Shown: positions 28,201-43,200 of the stretch, piece by piece | Numbering within the stretch: the stretch's first letter is position 1 | Layout: each line of letters begins with the position of its first letter | DNA from: Argyresthia goedartella | Lineage: Eukaryota; Arthropoda; Insecta; Lepidoptera; Argyresthiidae | Assembly (NCBI GenBank): GCA_949825045.1 | Contig: OX463824.1 | Location: 29,916,001 to 29,980,000 of the forward strand | DNA length: 64,000 nt | Direction: 5' to 3' | Program-made: the position numbers and the translations under genes | The notes under the pieces: model-generated | Database searches by the model: none | The model's input: only the letters and a program-made list of their open reading frames with translations | Told to the model about the DNA's origin: nothing

Positions 28201-31200
28201 GCCTGTTAGAGGAAAGATAGGAGGAGAGTTGAGTGTGGACAATCGATTCAAGGACTTTGGAAAGGAAAGGCAGGATAGATATTGGACGATAATCTTTAAA
28301 TGAAGATGGATTTGAGGTTTTGGGAAGAGGGATAACTAACGCCTTTTTCCACACATTAGGAAAAGAACACTGAGATAGAGAGAAATTAACAATGTGTGTA
28401 ATGGCAGGTAGGAGGAAATCAAGGATGCTGTTTATCATTTTCGAGCAGATACTGTCGTCACCTACAGCTTTTGAGGAGATGGCAAGCACCGCCTTCTTAA
28501 CCGTGTCAATTTCGACAAGACTGAAGTCGAATGGAGTGGTGGTGGGAGATGGCTTGGAGCGCAGAGAATGCAGGGTGGCATTTTTAACAGAGGGATTCAT
28601 TACAACAGGAGGGTCGGAGAAGAAACTATTAAGACCATTGAGATCGACATCACCAACCAATTGATTCTGGGACTTGCCAACACCAAGGGTTCTAAGGAAC
28701 TTCCACACTTGAGCCGGGGTATAATTTTCGATGCACTCATAGATATGGCGGCGCTTGGCAGCGCGACACATATGGTTGCACCGATTGCGGAGACATTTGA
28801 AGCCAGCAAAGTTTTCATCAGTGGGGTCCTTTTGTAGAAGCTTTTGGCTCTGTTCTTCTTTGCCATCAATCGCTTAATGGGATCAGAGAGCCAGGGCGCA
28901 GGGAGATGTTTTACTCGAACCTTTTTTACTGGTGCGTGCTTGTCGTAGAGTCCCAGAATAATTGTATTGAAGTGGTGAATCTTGTCGTCAACGGTCTCAC
29001 TAGTGATGACAGGCGACCAATCAATCGAGGCGGCATCAGACTTTAGGACAGTAGGGTCTATACCCCTAAAACTACGAGCAAAAATGAATTTACCTCTGCT
29101 TTTAGGAGGCCTAACCTTGTACGATAGATACACTAGGTCATGGAAAGAGAAAGGAGAGTTAAATTGACCATGGGCAGCAACTTTGTCTACATTAGAGGTT
29201 ATCATGATATCGAGAAGAGATGGAGTGCAATGGGGCTGAAAATGAGTAGCGTTGAGAGGAAGAATATGCAAATTGAAAGAATTGATAATGGCCTGGAGTT
29301 GGGCAGAGCGAGAGTCATTCTTAATAAGACAAGTATTAAAATCGCCGAGGAAGAGAGTTTTATCATAAAGAGGAGTCAGCTCATTGAGCAGAGACTCGAA
29401 TGTATCGAAGTAATCAATGTGAAGAGAGGGACTGTAGAGGACACCGAGCAGAACTTTATTATGGTGAAGACAGATTTCAAGAAAAAGATGTTCTGCCGAC
29501 TCAGAGTACACATTCGGGGAAGCACTTACAACTCTACAAGGAATGTCGGAGCGGAGGTAAATGGCTACACCACCACCTGCCTTCCCAACTCTGTCGTTCC
29601 GATAGAGCCGGAAATCAGGCAATGAGTACATGGTGGATGGTAGGGACGGTTTGAGAAACGATTCTGATATAAGAATTCCATCCACATGTTTGCCACTAAA
29701 CGCCTCAAGTAGGTCCAGGTAACTGGAGTGGATGCTCTGGGCATTTATATGAACGAGGTTAAGATTATTTTCCAGGCCACCAAAGACAGTCGAGAGTTTG
29801 GCCGATAACGATTCCTCCACAATGGAGGTGTCGTTCGCCATATTTGTATAATCATCGCTTGATGAACATGATAAGATACAGTTGTCAAAAATATAACGTA
29901 TGCTATCCATATATAATAGTTTAAAATATAATATAAATACTAATAAATACAAATATATATGCTTATTTTTACTTAATTATAAATATATAAAATATCTACT
30001 ATCTTAATCACACCAAGTTACTTGCCTGAACCAGTCCTACACTGGGTCTGCTTGGAGAGGAATAACCTAGTTACATAGATGCAGTATCTTACTGTTTAAG
30101 TCATGTTTTGCAAACTTCCTATGGGAAACCGACAGGCGCGTTTGAGATATGTTCATTCAGATTTCTCTGATCAGTGGATATCCCCTTTAAATATTTCAAT
30201 ATGTTATTCCAGGTTGATAATACATGTTTTCTTATTCACACCGTTACTCAATATTTTCCCACAGATTCGCGGCAACATCTTCATCGTGTACAACGTGGGC
30301 GGAGGCGACCATCCCCTCGGTGACGAGGCAGCCAGGGTCGATGACGGAGCGTACCACGTGGTGCGGTTCACGAGGAACGGCAGCCGGTCATCGCTGCAGC
30401 TTGATAATTACTCGGTGAACGTGCGGCACCCACAAGGTTAATTGGTTGATAATTGAATGATAATGATATGATAATTGAACTCTTCTAAGATGAATCTTCT
30501 TGGATGTGAAACCACTAAACACAGAAGAAGTGCCAGGGTTGTAAGGTGTTTTTTAAACTGCTTTGTTAACAACATCCAAAGAAACAAAAGTAGGCAAGAC
30601 AAGCACTTTTACATCAATGTTCTTATCATCCGAAATATGCATCAGAAAAACAGTCCACCATTGTTCGATGAAAATGTGTAGGTATCATCTCGTGGCACCC
30701 CAATGCCGAACCCCCAAATTGGACAATGCACGTGGCTCTGTCCGCTCCAAAGCCATGGATGATGACTGCAGCAGGAAGGGTCCAATGCCAGCCAGACCTG
30801 AGCTATCAGACCAGTGTGGTTGGGCCACCAACCACGACTTCGTGGTAAATGGCCGCCGCGTCGGCAACCGCCCCTTTCCAAAGGGGTTGTGATGTTGGTT
30901 GATGATTGATGAAGTTAATCAATGACTTTAGTTTAGAATAGAATAGAATATCAATTTATTGACTGTAATACACATCACACAAGTTTAGGCCATATATCCA
31001 TATATATCTACACAGAGAAAATAAAAATACTAAATTAAATAATCATGGTTGCGTACACGGAAAAAAATAATCATAAAATGACCAAATACCCCATGCGGTG
31101 TGTACCGCAACAGCGAATGGGTTCCGACTCAGCATGTGTTGCAGGACTTGCAGCAAGTCCTGCAACGCTGATATTCTGTCGGTACCTAAATATCGTGCGT

Positions 31201-34200
31201 CGAAATCATATATGGGTGGGCGTTAAATAACCTACTTTATTAAATAATATGTAAATATGTAAAGAGAGAAATAAAAACACTATCATCTATTGGTAGCTTA
31301 CACAGTTTGACAACTGGTCTGACTATATCACCTATCAATTGAGATTATATATTATGATACGGCCGACTGCGACGGTATCTATTGAGCAATATTAAACTGG
31401 CGTGGCGCATCAGTCTTTGTGACGAGTGCACGTTTCTAACATAATTCCGTGTGAAGCAAGTGTGACTCACCAAAACCAGTCCTGCTGCCTTGCGCTCGCC
31501 ATCACATACTCTAGTGATGGGAACGCCGTCGATAACCGGGCTATCGATAATCTCGTCATATAACCGAGATGGATAAATATGTTACAAGAACATACTCGGC
31601 TGAAAGCCTTACAAGTGTAGGCAAAAGACTTGCTGACGATGACGCGGATACCTGGCGTTATCCCAAGCGTCATGCACCACCTCGAGCCCAGCAGATGAAG
31701 ACCCTAAACGTTCCTGTAAGTAATCGTTTTTCAAATCTCCGATTCGAACAAAGTGAAGCCACGTCATCAAATTTCTCCCGTGTGGCGCCCGAAAAGAAGA
31801 CTAAGTCACCCAAAATTCCACCAATTGTCATTGAGATTCCGGTAGATTGGACTCATGAAACCATCAAAACCATGATACTATCCTTCACCAAGAACTTCCA
31901 TCTAGCATATAAAGGTCGCAATAAGGTAGCAGTTCACTGTTACACCGCCACAAGTCACCAAGAAATCAAGGACGGACTCATTACTAAAGAAGTTGCCTTC
32001 CACACATACAGTCGTAAGGATGAAAAACTATCTAAGGTCGTCATACGTGGCCTTCCAGCCTCTGTCGAAAGTCTCATCCCTGATGAACTGGCCAGTCTTG
32101 GCTACAAGGATGCCTCAGTCACGAAAATGAAGTGTAAAAATACAGACTCACCTTACCCACCATTCTTGATCCAGTTACGAGCTGGCACTGACATGACAAA
32201 ATTCCGTCAGTTAAAGCATTTATGTCATTGTGTGATTTCGATCCAACGTTACAAGCCCAACTCAACTAGTGGGACTCAGTGCTATAGATGCCAACGATTC
32301 GGACACGCTGCAAAAAACTGCAATCTAACTGCTCATTGCGTAAAGTGTACCGACTACATTCCTCGAAGGATTGTCCAAAGACGGATCGTGCACTCCCAGC
32401 CCGCTGTTGTAACTGCAACGAGGAACACCCTGCTAATTATTCAAAATGCAAAGAGAGTGTTGAATACTTACAGCGCACTCAAAGAAGCCGAGGAACCAAT
32501 CTCACCCGTGTTAATAGTGTACCCGAAACAACAAAAGCTCCGCCCACATCTCAATTGAATTACAATCAAGCACGTACAAATACTATTACAACGCCAAAAC
32601 AGAGAACCTACTCGCATGTAACCAGACATCAAGATCCAAACGAGTTCTTAAGGAAGAAAATAGGTTACGAAGATCCTAGTCAAAAACCCGACGATAGTAC
32701 TTCAGAGATGCTACAAATACTTTCAGTGATTAAGAAAATAAAAGATCAGTTCACTACATGCGACTCAATGGTTGACAAAGTCATACTTGTACTGACACAT
32801 CTTGGGCAATACATTTAGTGCAAACGCTCTTAATCTAATGTACTGGAATGCAGATGGCATTCGGTCTCAAATTCATGATCTTCTTGATCTACTCCTAGAC
32901 CTACATATACATTCTTTCGGTAAATGAGACAAGACTATTCACTAATACCCTGCTAAATACTCCCGGTTATGTGTGCTATCGGCAGGACAAACACCCCAAT
33001 AACGGCAAAAGTCAAGGCGTAGCCCTACTAATTAAGTCGGACCTTCAACATACACGAATATCCATTCCAATTACCCAAACGATGGAATCCATCGGTGTTC
33101 GAGTAATATTGTCAGGTTATGAGTATTCAGTAATTGCAGCCTACCAGTCACCTAACTCAGAGATCTCTACTTCTGACCTGGATATTTTATTGAAACTAGG
33201 CCCAAGAGTTCTTATCATGGGTGATCTCAATGCGAAGCATACACTTTGGAATGGTCCCTCCTCCAACAATCGCGGCAAAACGCTTGTAAACCACATGCTA
33301 GATAATAACTTTATAATTCATGCCCCGGATAGTCCAACCCTTGTACATTATAACCCAGATAATATCCCATCTACCCCAGATTTGTGCTTAGTGAAAAATG
33401 TTACAAATATCTCCGGCCTACTTACGGTACCTGCCCTCTCCTCAAATCACCTCCCCGTGTTCTTAACCTGGAAGGCACCCCCTTACGTGAAACTATGAGG
33501 CTTTTTAACTATCCCAAAGCTGACTGGACCAGCTTCCGCTCATTTCTTAACGAAAAAATTTTCCTTTCCGCTAAGGTGTATGATTCTATCACCGACTTAG
33601 ATGATGCTGTGAGTGATATTACCAACATTATCTCAGAAGCTAGAGATAGATTTGTACCAAAAGTGAAAATTTCTGACAGCCCTACTCCTTTGCCCCGGTT
33701 TATCAAAAAATTAATAAGAAACAAAAACCGCCTTCGCAAACATGACCAACGTGAAACAAACCCAAATGTTCGCAGATCCCTTAGAACAGCCATGAATAAT
33801 CTCCAGGAACAGATTAAAATAGCCATCCAAGACACAACGACAAAACATGGAATAAAAAACTGAGTAAAGTCGATAATCCCAGCTCCGACATTTGGAAATT
33901 GTTTCGTTCCCTAAACCGGAAATCCTGTGTCATACCTCCCCTTAAAAATATTGATGGCTCGTTAACTAAAGATATTCACGACCAATCCAATGTTCTTGCA
34001 GAAACTTTCCACAATAACATGCTCCTCACGTCCAGCTGGGTCCCTTCTGCCGATACTGCTGGCATCGTTAATGGATCTGTTAACCTTTTAAGTAATTACA
34101 GTCCTAATGATGACCCTATCTTGCATCCCATCCGTCCTAAGGAACTTTGGAAACACGTCCGTAGCCTAAAAAGTCGCAAATCCCCTGGACCCGATAGCAT

Positions 34201-37200
34201 AACCAATATTCTGTTAAAAAATCTGCCTCAAAAGGGTATTGTTTCACTGACGAAAATTCTCAATGGATGCTTACGGACTTGTTACTATATATAACTAGCT
34301 TTACATATTTTAAGGGAAGAGCGCTGTAGCCTGAAATACAGGTTTAGACCTAGCTCAGGCTCAGATGTTCACATTATCTTTGTATCAATCTATTTAGCTA
34401 AGTACCTTTAATTGTAACTTTTTACTGTCCAAGTTTTTGATGAATAAATATTTTTATTATTTTATTATTATTTTATCAGCCTGGAAGCTTGCTAAAGTTA
34501 TAGCGATCAAGAAGCCAGTAAAAAGAAGAGTCAGATCCTGTAAGTTACCAACCGATTAGCCTGCTTTCTCCCCTGAGAAAACTGTACGAGCGGCTTATCC
34601 TCTCAAGCTTAGCATGTTACAGTGACCCTCACCTCTTGCCAGAACAATTTGGCTTCCGCAGAGGACATTCCACTGTCCAGCAACTGGCACGTGTAGCTGA
34701 AAATATTGCTGACAACCACAACAAAAACAGCACTACAGGAATGTACCTACTCGATGTCGAAAAGGCCTTTGACACAGTCTGGCATGACGGCCTAGCGCAT
34801 AAATTAATTGAAATAGGAGTCCCTCTAAAACTGGTCAAGCTTGTAGTGTCCTACCTAGAAAATCGGCGGTTCAAAGTACATATCGGTATCACCGAATCGG
34901 ATATATACGGTGTCCCAGCAGGTGTACCACAGGGCTCTGTTTTGGGACCCTACCTCTTTCTCGTTTATTTGAAAGATATTCCTAAACAACCCCGTACGCA
35001 GCTGGCCTGCTTTGCTGACGACACAGCTGTTTTTACTTCATCTGAGGATATTGATCTTGTCATAAGTCGACTTGATATGTCCCTAGAACTCTTACATGAA
35101 TACTTCACTAAGTGGAAACTTAAACTTAATGGGTCAAAGACTGATGCTATCCTCTTTACCCGGAAACGTCAAATCCCCACACGACAGCTCACCATTAATG
35201 GCCACAAAATACCGTGGAAACAAAGTGTTAAATACCTCGGCATTATTCTGGACACAAAACTGAACTGGACGACACAAACAAAGGCACTGCATCAAAAGGG
35301 AATTAAATCTTTATGTGGGCTAAGCCAGATCCTCAACAGACGATCAAATTATTATTATTATTAAATCTGAGCGCATACACTAAACTTAGGATGTACACTA
35401 CACTAATAAGGCCCTGTATTACTTATGCTGCTCCAGTATGGAGTAGTACTTGTGACTCAAACTTCGATAAGCTCCAATTAGTGCAAAATAAAGCCCTAAA
35501 AGCAGCTTTTAATACTCCCTTTTACACCAACCTTTCTAAATTGCATGGCAAAATTCAGCTCCCAAAAATAAAACCTTATGTACTAAACATATCTCGAAAA
35601 TTTTATATCGATAAAAATCCACACCACAGCAATAGTCTTGTCTCATCTATCGGCAAATCACGTCTACATACTTTATCGTATGCTAATACTTATAAAAGTT
35701 ATAAGCTGCCTCATCACTATTGTCGTGGCGTAAGGCCGGCAGCCTCCTTGGCTCGTTGGCCGGCGAGGCTAGAGGTTATGACGGAAAAACCATAGAGGAG
35801 GGAAGAGACCTATAAGACGTCAAAATAAATGGGGTGACGAAAAAGCTGAAGAAAATCTTATTGCTAGACCTTTGTTAGACCAAACAAAGTGGTCCTTCGA
35901 AGACAACTGACCAGCACTGTGGATCCAGTGTAACGACAAAAGGTATGCCGCTGACCCGCTCCCAGGCAAAAAATATGGAGGCCAGCAGGCCAGACGAGCC
36001 GACGACGACAACGCCCGCTGATGAGACGCCCGCTGACGAGGTGCCCGCGGGTGGCCGTGACGACGACGCGGTTTCCCTCAGGTCGATGACATCCGCCGTA
36101 TCGGTAACCTCGACCACAAGACGCAGACAGTTTCTCGACCTTGAGCTGGAGACTGCGGAAGCAATGGCTGCCATTGAGCTGGAGGAAGCGAAGGCCGAGC
36201 AGCAACGACGAGCTTCGGACGTGAAGAGGCGGCTGCTTACCACAAGACTGGCCCTGCAAACGGCCGCTTTGGAAGACGAGGGAAGGCGCAGCCGTGCGTC
36301 CTCTCGAGCGTCGTCGGTCACCGACATGCGACCGACGATGAAGACTATTCTCCAAATGCCCACAGTGACAGCAGCGGCTTGCGATGCAGCCCGACCCAAA
36401 GACCATCGAGACCACCCCGAAATGACGAAAACCGGTGATATGGCGAAGTTCCTAGCAAGACAGACGTCGATCAAGGAGCTACCACAGTTCTGCGGAGACC
36501 CCGAAGAGTGGCCCTTATTCTACGCACAGTTCGTGACGACGACCCGACTATGCGGATACAGCGACGACGAAAACATCGCCCGGCTAGCTAAATGCCTTAA
36601 AGGGCACGCCCGCGAAGCTGTATCGGCCCTGCTCGTCACTGCAACAAACCTAGAAATCATCATAAAAACATTACGGCTGCGATTCGGACGACCGGAACTG
36701 TTGATTGAGGTAATGTTATTGAAAATTCATAACATTCGTGACATACGTCAAGACGACGTCAATCTACTCATAGAGTACGCGACCATAGTGCAAAACATTG
36801 TCGCGACCATGAAAATGACAAATGAGGTCGGTCATCTGACGAACCCGACCTTGATTCGAGAAATAATCGGCAAGTTACCGATGACGCTGAAGTACCAGTG
36901 GAGTTTCTCTATTGCGAGTAGAGGTGAGAGCAAAATTAATCTCAACGACGTGTCAGAGTGGTTGATGATGGTAGCCAATGCCGCGACGACTATTGCACCG
37001 CTGCCTACTGCTGACCGACAACACCATCAACACACAAAACAGGAGAAGAAGTTCGTACATGCCACCACACCCACCACCTCAATGACGACAGCCCCAACGC
37101 GAACCACCTGCGCACTGTGTCAACACGAACACGCCCTGAACAACTGCTCTGAATTTAAACGTCTTTCCATAGACGATCGCTGGAAATTGGTGACCGAGAG

Positions 37201-40200
37201 AAAGCTGTGCTTCTGCTGCCTGTCGCTGAGTCACCAGCATAAGAGCTGCAGGAGGAAGACCAAGTGTTCCGAAGGGCAATGCACCAGACTACATCACCCG
37301 CTGCTATACGCCGCGCCACGCAACGAGACTAACGAGCGGGCGCAGACTGCGGCGACGGTGAACCATTGCGGCGACGCGACATCCACTATTCTCCTAAAGG
37401 TGGCACCAGTGGTCATCTCTGGACCGAGCGGGGACGTGGAGGCTCTAGCGCTACTAGACGAGGGAGCGTCGGTGTCACTGATTGACGACTCTCTACTGAA
37501 GCGGGCCGGTATCACAGGACCAACCGCGACGCTGCAATTACGAGGGGCCACCGGAATGAGGACGAGCGAGCCGAACTCCAAGAGGGTCAACATCACCGTT
37601 CGTGGCCGAGCTAAAGAAGAGTGCTACGTTTTGTATAATATGAGATCTGTAAATAATTTATACTTGCCTGTACATAATGTAAATATTAATGGACTACTGA
37701 ACGACTTCCCACACCTGACTGACCTCCTACAACACATCGACAGACTGACCTACAACGAGCGACCGCAAATACTTATAGGATCCGACAACATTCAATCTCA
37801 AGTCTGACGTTGGGAGTTGTTATAAGCTCGTAAGGGATTATAAAAAGTCCAACATATCTGAATTAAATGATTATTTAAAGAACGTAAATTGGGAACTGGT
37901 ATACACATTTGCTGATACAAACCGATCATTTAATATTTTTCATGACATTTTTGTGAGTGCACTTCATAGGTTTTGTCCACTAATTAAGGTTAAAAATGGT
38001 AATAAAACCTCAAAACCGAAATGGATAACACCGGGCATACAAAAATCATGTAAGACTAAACGCGAATTGTTTATCCAGTTAAAACATTCAAGAGACAAAT
38101 CCTCGATCTCGAAACGCTACAGTAGATACTGTGCAATTTTGCACAAAGTAATATCGTGTGCAAAACAAAAAGAAAATGAATCACGTATTTTGAACTCGCA
38201 TAACAAAGTCAAGACAACATGGAGTATAGTTAATGAAGCTGTCAAGGGACGTAAACCTCGAAAATTACACAGTTTTCTGGGGCTCACAAATGGTGTTGAA
38301 ACAGTCAAAGATGAGTCAGAAGCTCCTAATTTGTTAAATAACTACTTCTCAAACATATCAAATTCTCTCAATGATAAAACAGATTTACATTATATCAATC
38401 TCCCTGGTTACCAGATGAACTCAATGTTTGTGAGCCCAATAACGAAATGCGAATTATTGAAAATTGTTTCTAGTCTGAATAACAAGAAATCATGTGGGTA
38501 TGACGGCCTACCAATGCCTATTATTAAGAGCGTTATTGAGGTCATTGCTGACATTATTGCACATCTTATAAATTTGTCAATCACCACAGGAACTTTCCCA
38601 GATCGACTGAAGAAAGCCCATATAATTCCATTACACAAAGGTGAAAGTCGACTGGAAATTTGTAACTATCGCCCTATTGCACTGTTGCCGAGTCTATCAA
38701 AGATTTTTGAAAGATTCTACGTTAATCGTCTAGCAGATTTCTTGATAAAATACAACATCATATCTCAAACTCAATTTGGTTTTCAACAGGGTAAATCAAC
38801 AGTGGACGCAATATTCACGATGATGGACTTTGTGGCAGATTCTTTAAACAAAAAGTCTAATGTAGTAACAGTGCTACTGGATCTGTCCAAAGCTTTCGAC
38901 CACGTTGATCATGATGTCTTAGCCTGTATACTTGAGCGATATGGTGTCAGAGGAAACAGCTTAAGCTGGCTAAAATCATACCTCACAAACCGTACACAAA
39001 GAGTAGTGGCTCCTTTTGTTGACGCTAAAACAAATATTCTTAGGAGCACTGAATCCTCCATAGCGGGAACCACACGTGGTGTACCTCAAGGTAGTGTTCT
39101 GGGTCCTCTTCTATTTATCTTATACATAAATCACTTGCCTGAACTCATAGAAAACAAGATTACCATGTTTGCTGATGACATCTCAGTGTTTTTTAAATTT
39201 GAAAGGAAGGATGCTACCTTATCCGATGAGATAACGAGATCTATAACGACTGTCGTAGAATGGTTGTTAACAGTAGGGCTAAAAACCAACGCGAAAAAAA
39301 CCAAATTAATACATTTTCGAAACTATAATACACCCAGAATCCATTTAGATATTAGAATAGATAACACTGAAATTGGATTAGAAGAGGACGCTAAATTCTT
39401 GGGTATTTGGGCAGATGAATTCATGAATTGGAAAAAACACATTGAAGTACTGGAGGGAAAACTAAGTAGCTTCACTTATGCCCTTAGATGTCTCAAGAAA
39501 GTTACGACCACTCAGGCGTCCCTGCAGGCATACTATGCTTTCTTTCATTCTAGGATACTGTATGGATTGGCATTGTGGGGAGGTAGTGTGGATATAAATA
39601 AAATCTTTGTTCTGCAAAAAAGGTGCGTCCGTATTCTGAGTGGAATTAAGGATAACAGGGAAAGCTGTCGCGATCTTTTTCTGAAATTAAAAATACACAC
39701 AGTTACAGCTATGTATATTATTGAACTGTGCAAGTTAACACGGCGTTATCCAAAAGAGTTCCCAATCAGCACTGAATGGAAGTGCAGTCGACTAAGAGAT
39801 CGCTTTAGGCTACACCTTGAAGAAAAGACTTCCAGAACTGCGTCCCACAGTAAAAGTACAAGACAAACGGCAATTAGGACTTACAATAAACTACCAACTG
39901 AAATAAAATCCCTCTCTGGTAATCAATTTATAAACAGTTTGAAGAATTATCTTTTATTAATGTGTCCATATAGTTTAAATGAATTTTATGAGAAATGTGA
40001 TAATAATGATAACCTATAATTTAAATTATGAATATAATATATGAAAATATAACATTGACCTAATCGTGACCAGACGTGCTCATGTAGGACCGACCGGACC
40101 GATTGTGTCGGAGACAAGCTTGGGGAACATCGTGCACGGTAAACTGTCGCCATTGACACCGACGGACGCGACTATTTACCACCTGTGCCCATGCGACGCT

Positions 40201-43200
40201 CTGAATGACATGGTGAGGCGATCGTTCTCGACTGACGGTTTTGGGACGAAACCATTCCCTGACACTCCTCGGTCGCGAGAGGATCTGAAGGCTCTCGCCA
40301 TCATGGAAAAGACGACGAAACTAGTAGGTGACAGGTGGGAGACTTGCCTTCTGTGGAGGGACGACGCAGCAGTGCTGCCAGACAGCCGCGCTGTCGCCCA
40401 GAAGCGGCTGGTGGGTGTCACCAAGAAGATGGACAGCATGCCTGAGTTTGCAGCGCGCTACAGAGAGAAGGTGGAGGAAAACCTGGAAAAATGCTATCTG
40501 AAGAAGCTGACGGACACGGAGCAGGTAACAAAGACTGACAAAACGTGGTATCTGCCACACTTCGCCGTGTTCAACCCAAATAAGCCAAACAAGCTACGCC
40601 TAGTACTTGACTGCGCAGCAAAGTCAAGCGGCAAGTCGCTCAATGATTTCCTACTTAGCGGACCTGACTTTCTCACATCACTAGCAGGCATCCTTTTAGG
40701 TTTCCGTTGCGGCAAGATAGCTGTGATGGGTGACATTCAAGAGATGTTTCATCGCGTACTCATCAGAGAAGAGGACCAACAAGCACAGCGGCTACTGTGG
40801 GACGGTGGTGAGTACGCCATGAATGTGATGACCTTTGGTGCTGTGTGTTCGCCGTCATCTGCACAGTACGTGAAGAATTTGAACGCGACCAGATTCAAGA
40901 CCACGCACCCCAAGGCTGTTGACGCGATCGTAGAACACCATTACGTCGACGACTTCATCTATTCAATTGACGAGTACGACGAGGCTCTACAGGTTGTAAA
41001 TGATGTGATAAGTATTCATGCTAAGGGAGGTTTTAACATGCGAAACTTTATGTCAAACTCCAAACGGCTTCTAGGACATTTGCCCGAAGATAAGCTTGCA
41101 CCGGGTGGTGCAAAGATGCTCTCAGATGATAAGAACGAGACCATGGAACGCGTTTTAGGCTTAAACTGGGACCCCGAAGACGATAGCTTCACCTTCCTAT
41201 TGAAGTTCCACAAAGTTGACTGCGACATCAGCGCTGGCGTCAAAAGACCGACCAAGAGAGATGTTTTGAAGCTAGTCATGTCCGTGTTTGACCCACTGGG
41301 GTTTCTGCTCTATGTTACAGTTCAGGCCCGCATCTTACTTCAAGACATTTGGAAGTCCAAAATAGGATGGGATGATGAGATTGAAACGTGCCACTTTCAC
41401 AGATGGCAAGCCTGGCTGCAAGAGCTGAACAAGACGACAGAGGTACGAATACCGCGCTGGTTGTCCGCTAATAACTGTGACAAGCATGCATCTGCTGAGT
41501 TGCACGTCTTCTGCGATGCCAGCTCAAGGGCCTTTGTGAGCGTTGCTTATCTCAGAAGGAAAACGGCCGACGGAGTATGGCATGTAGCAATGATAATGGC
41601 GCGAGCGAGGGTTGCGCCTCTAAAGGTCCTGAGCATACCTCGGCTAGAGTTACAGGCAGCCGTGATGGGAGCACGACTCTCCCAGGTTTTGAAGAGATAC
41701 ATAGGACTACCAATTAATAAAATAAAATTTTGGACGGACTCGAAAACTGTCCTTAGCTGGCTTAGGTCCGAGACCGGACGTTTCAAGCCTTTTGTAGCGC
41801 ATCGTGTCAGCGAAGTCTTTGAGCTGACAGACGTCTGTGACTGGAGGTGGGTGCCGACAGACATGAACCCCGCTGATGATGCCACACGGGACGTTGTCAT
41901 TGCCAGCAATGATAGATGGCTTCGAGGACCCGACTTTCTTCGACAACGCGAAGAGTCATGGCCACAGGAAGATGAAAGGTCCATAGCTCTAGATCTGGAT
42001 GACGTTGAGGTGAAGGCGGTAAATCGACTGACTTCTGAAGCAAATGGAGCCCTGCCAGATGACAGCCGGTTCTCATCGTACTGGAGACTAATCAGAAGCA
42101 CCGCCTGGATCTTTCGCTTCATCCACAACTCCAAAGGCTCGGGAAACAGACGAACCGGCGAACTCACGGCCAGTGACCTGAGGTCTGCTGAAACTGTGTG
42201 GGTTAAAGAAAGTCAAAGGCGGAATTACTCACGAGAAATTGCTTCGATACTATCGACGGAGTTTGTGGACAAGACGAGCTCTCTGCGACAGTTGACACCC
42301 TTCTTAGATGCCGATGATGTTCTTCGAGTCTCAGGAAGAATAACAGCATCTAATGTAGCCGAAGGCACAAAACATCCTGCGATCTTGCATCCAAAAGACA
42401 CCTTTACAAAGCTACTACTCCAACAGTACCACAAGGATGCGGGACATGCTGGCCGAGAGATGACTTTGAACAACGTCAGACAACGATTTTGGATATGCAA
42501 CGGTCGGAATGCAGTGAAGGCAACCTGGAATACGTGTCAAAAATGCAAGATTGACAAGGCGAAACCAGTTCCACCTCTAATGGGACAACTGCCCGACGTA
42601 AGGCTCAAGACCGGGGGACGAGCGTTTCGCTTACGAGAAAAGGTATGGTGCCTTGTTCACTTGCCTCACGGTCAGAGCTGTACACGTAGAGCTCGTTCAC
42701 GACCTGACAACTAGCAGTGCGATAATGGCACTAAGACGGTTTATTGCAAGACGAGGCTGCCCGGAACAGATGTGGTCCGACAATGCAACTACCTTTAAGG
42801 GAGCAGACAATGAGCTAAAGCAATCGGTTCGTGCGATAGATCAAGAGGAACTACTACGCTACGGAAGTATCAGGCAGATCGAGTGGCATTTTATTGCACC
42901 GCAGGCCCCCCACATGGGCGGATGCTGGGAGCGCCTGGTTCGGTCTATAAAAACGGCTATGAAGGCGACACTGAAAGAGTTTGTTCCAAGCGACCAGACC
43001 CTACAGACGGTGGTTGCCGAGGCAGAAGCTATAGTCAACACCCGACCCCTAACCTACGTCCCCCTCGACCATGTAGACGACTTGCCCTTGACACCAAATG
43101 ATTTCTTACTGGCCAAAACTAACGATTTCGACCAGCCCTTCGGAAGCTTCGGTGACGGTGACCTGCTGAGACGAAACTGGAGGGAAGGACAACGACTTGC

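Larger units (their letters stand above)
26697..29960 (-). mobile_element. CR1-like LINE, nearly complete ORF2
   Basis: The minus strand has endonuclease followed by RT and ends with CAATAAAGTATTCATTCATT, a simple-repeat tail typical of CR1-group LINEs. Its 3' UTR is rich in TATG/TACA simple repeats (about 26880-26970). I found no clear target duplication, as is usual for CR1. It fills most of intron L-M in antisense to Nrx-1. A single frame change separates the two halves of ORF2. Confidence 0.88.

Noticed and set aside
27242..29654. Several + strand frames of 80-160 codons
   Set aside because: They lie antisense to the CR1-like LINE coding frames and show no motif.
35864..36474. Long minus-strand open frames of 183 and 199 codons
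   Set aside because: They are shadows of the BEL Gag frame on the + strand, whose GC-rich repetitive codons keep antisense frames open.
41547..42167. 206-codon minus-strand frame
   Set aside because: Antisense of the BEL RNase H region; no own motif.
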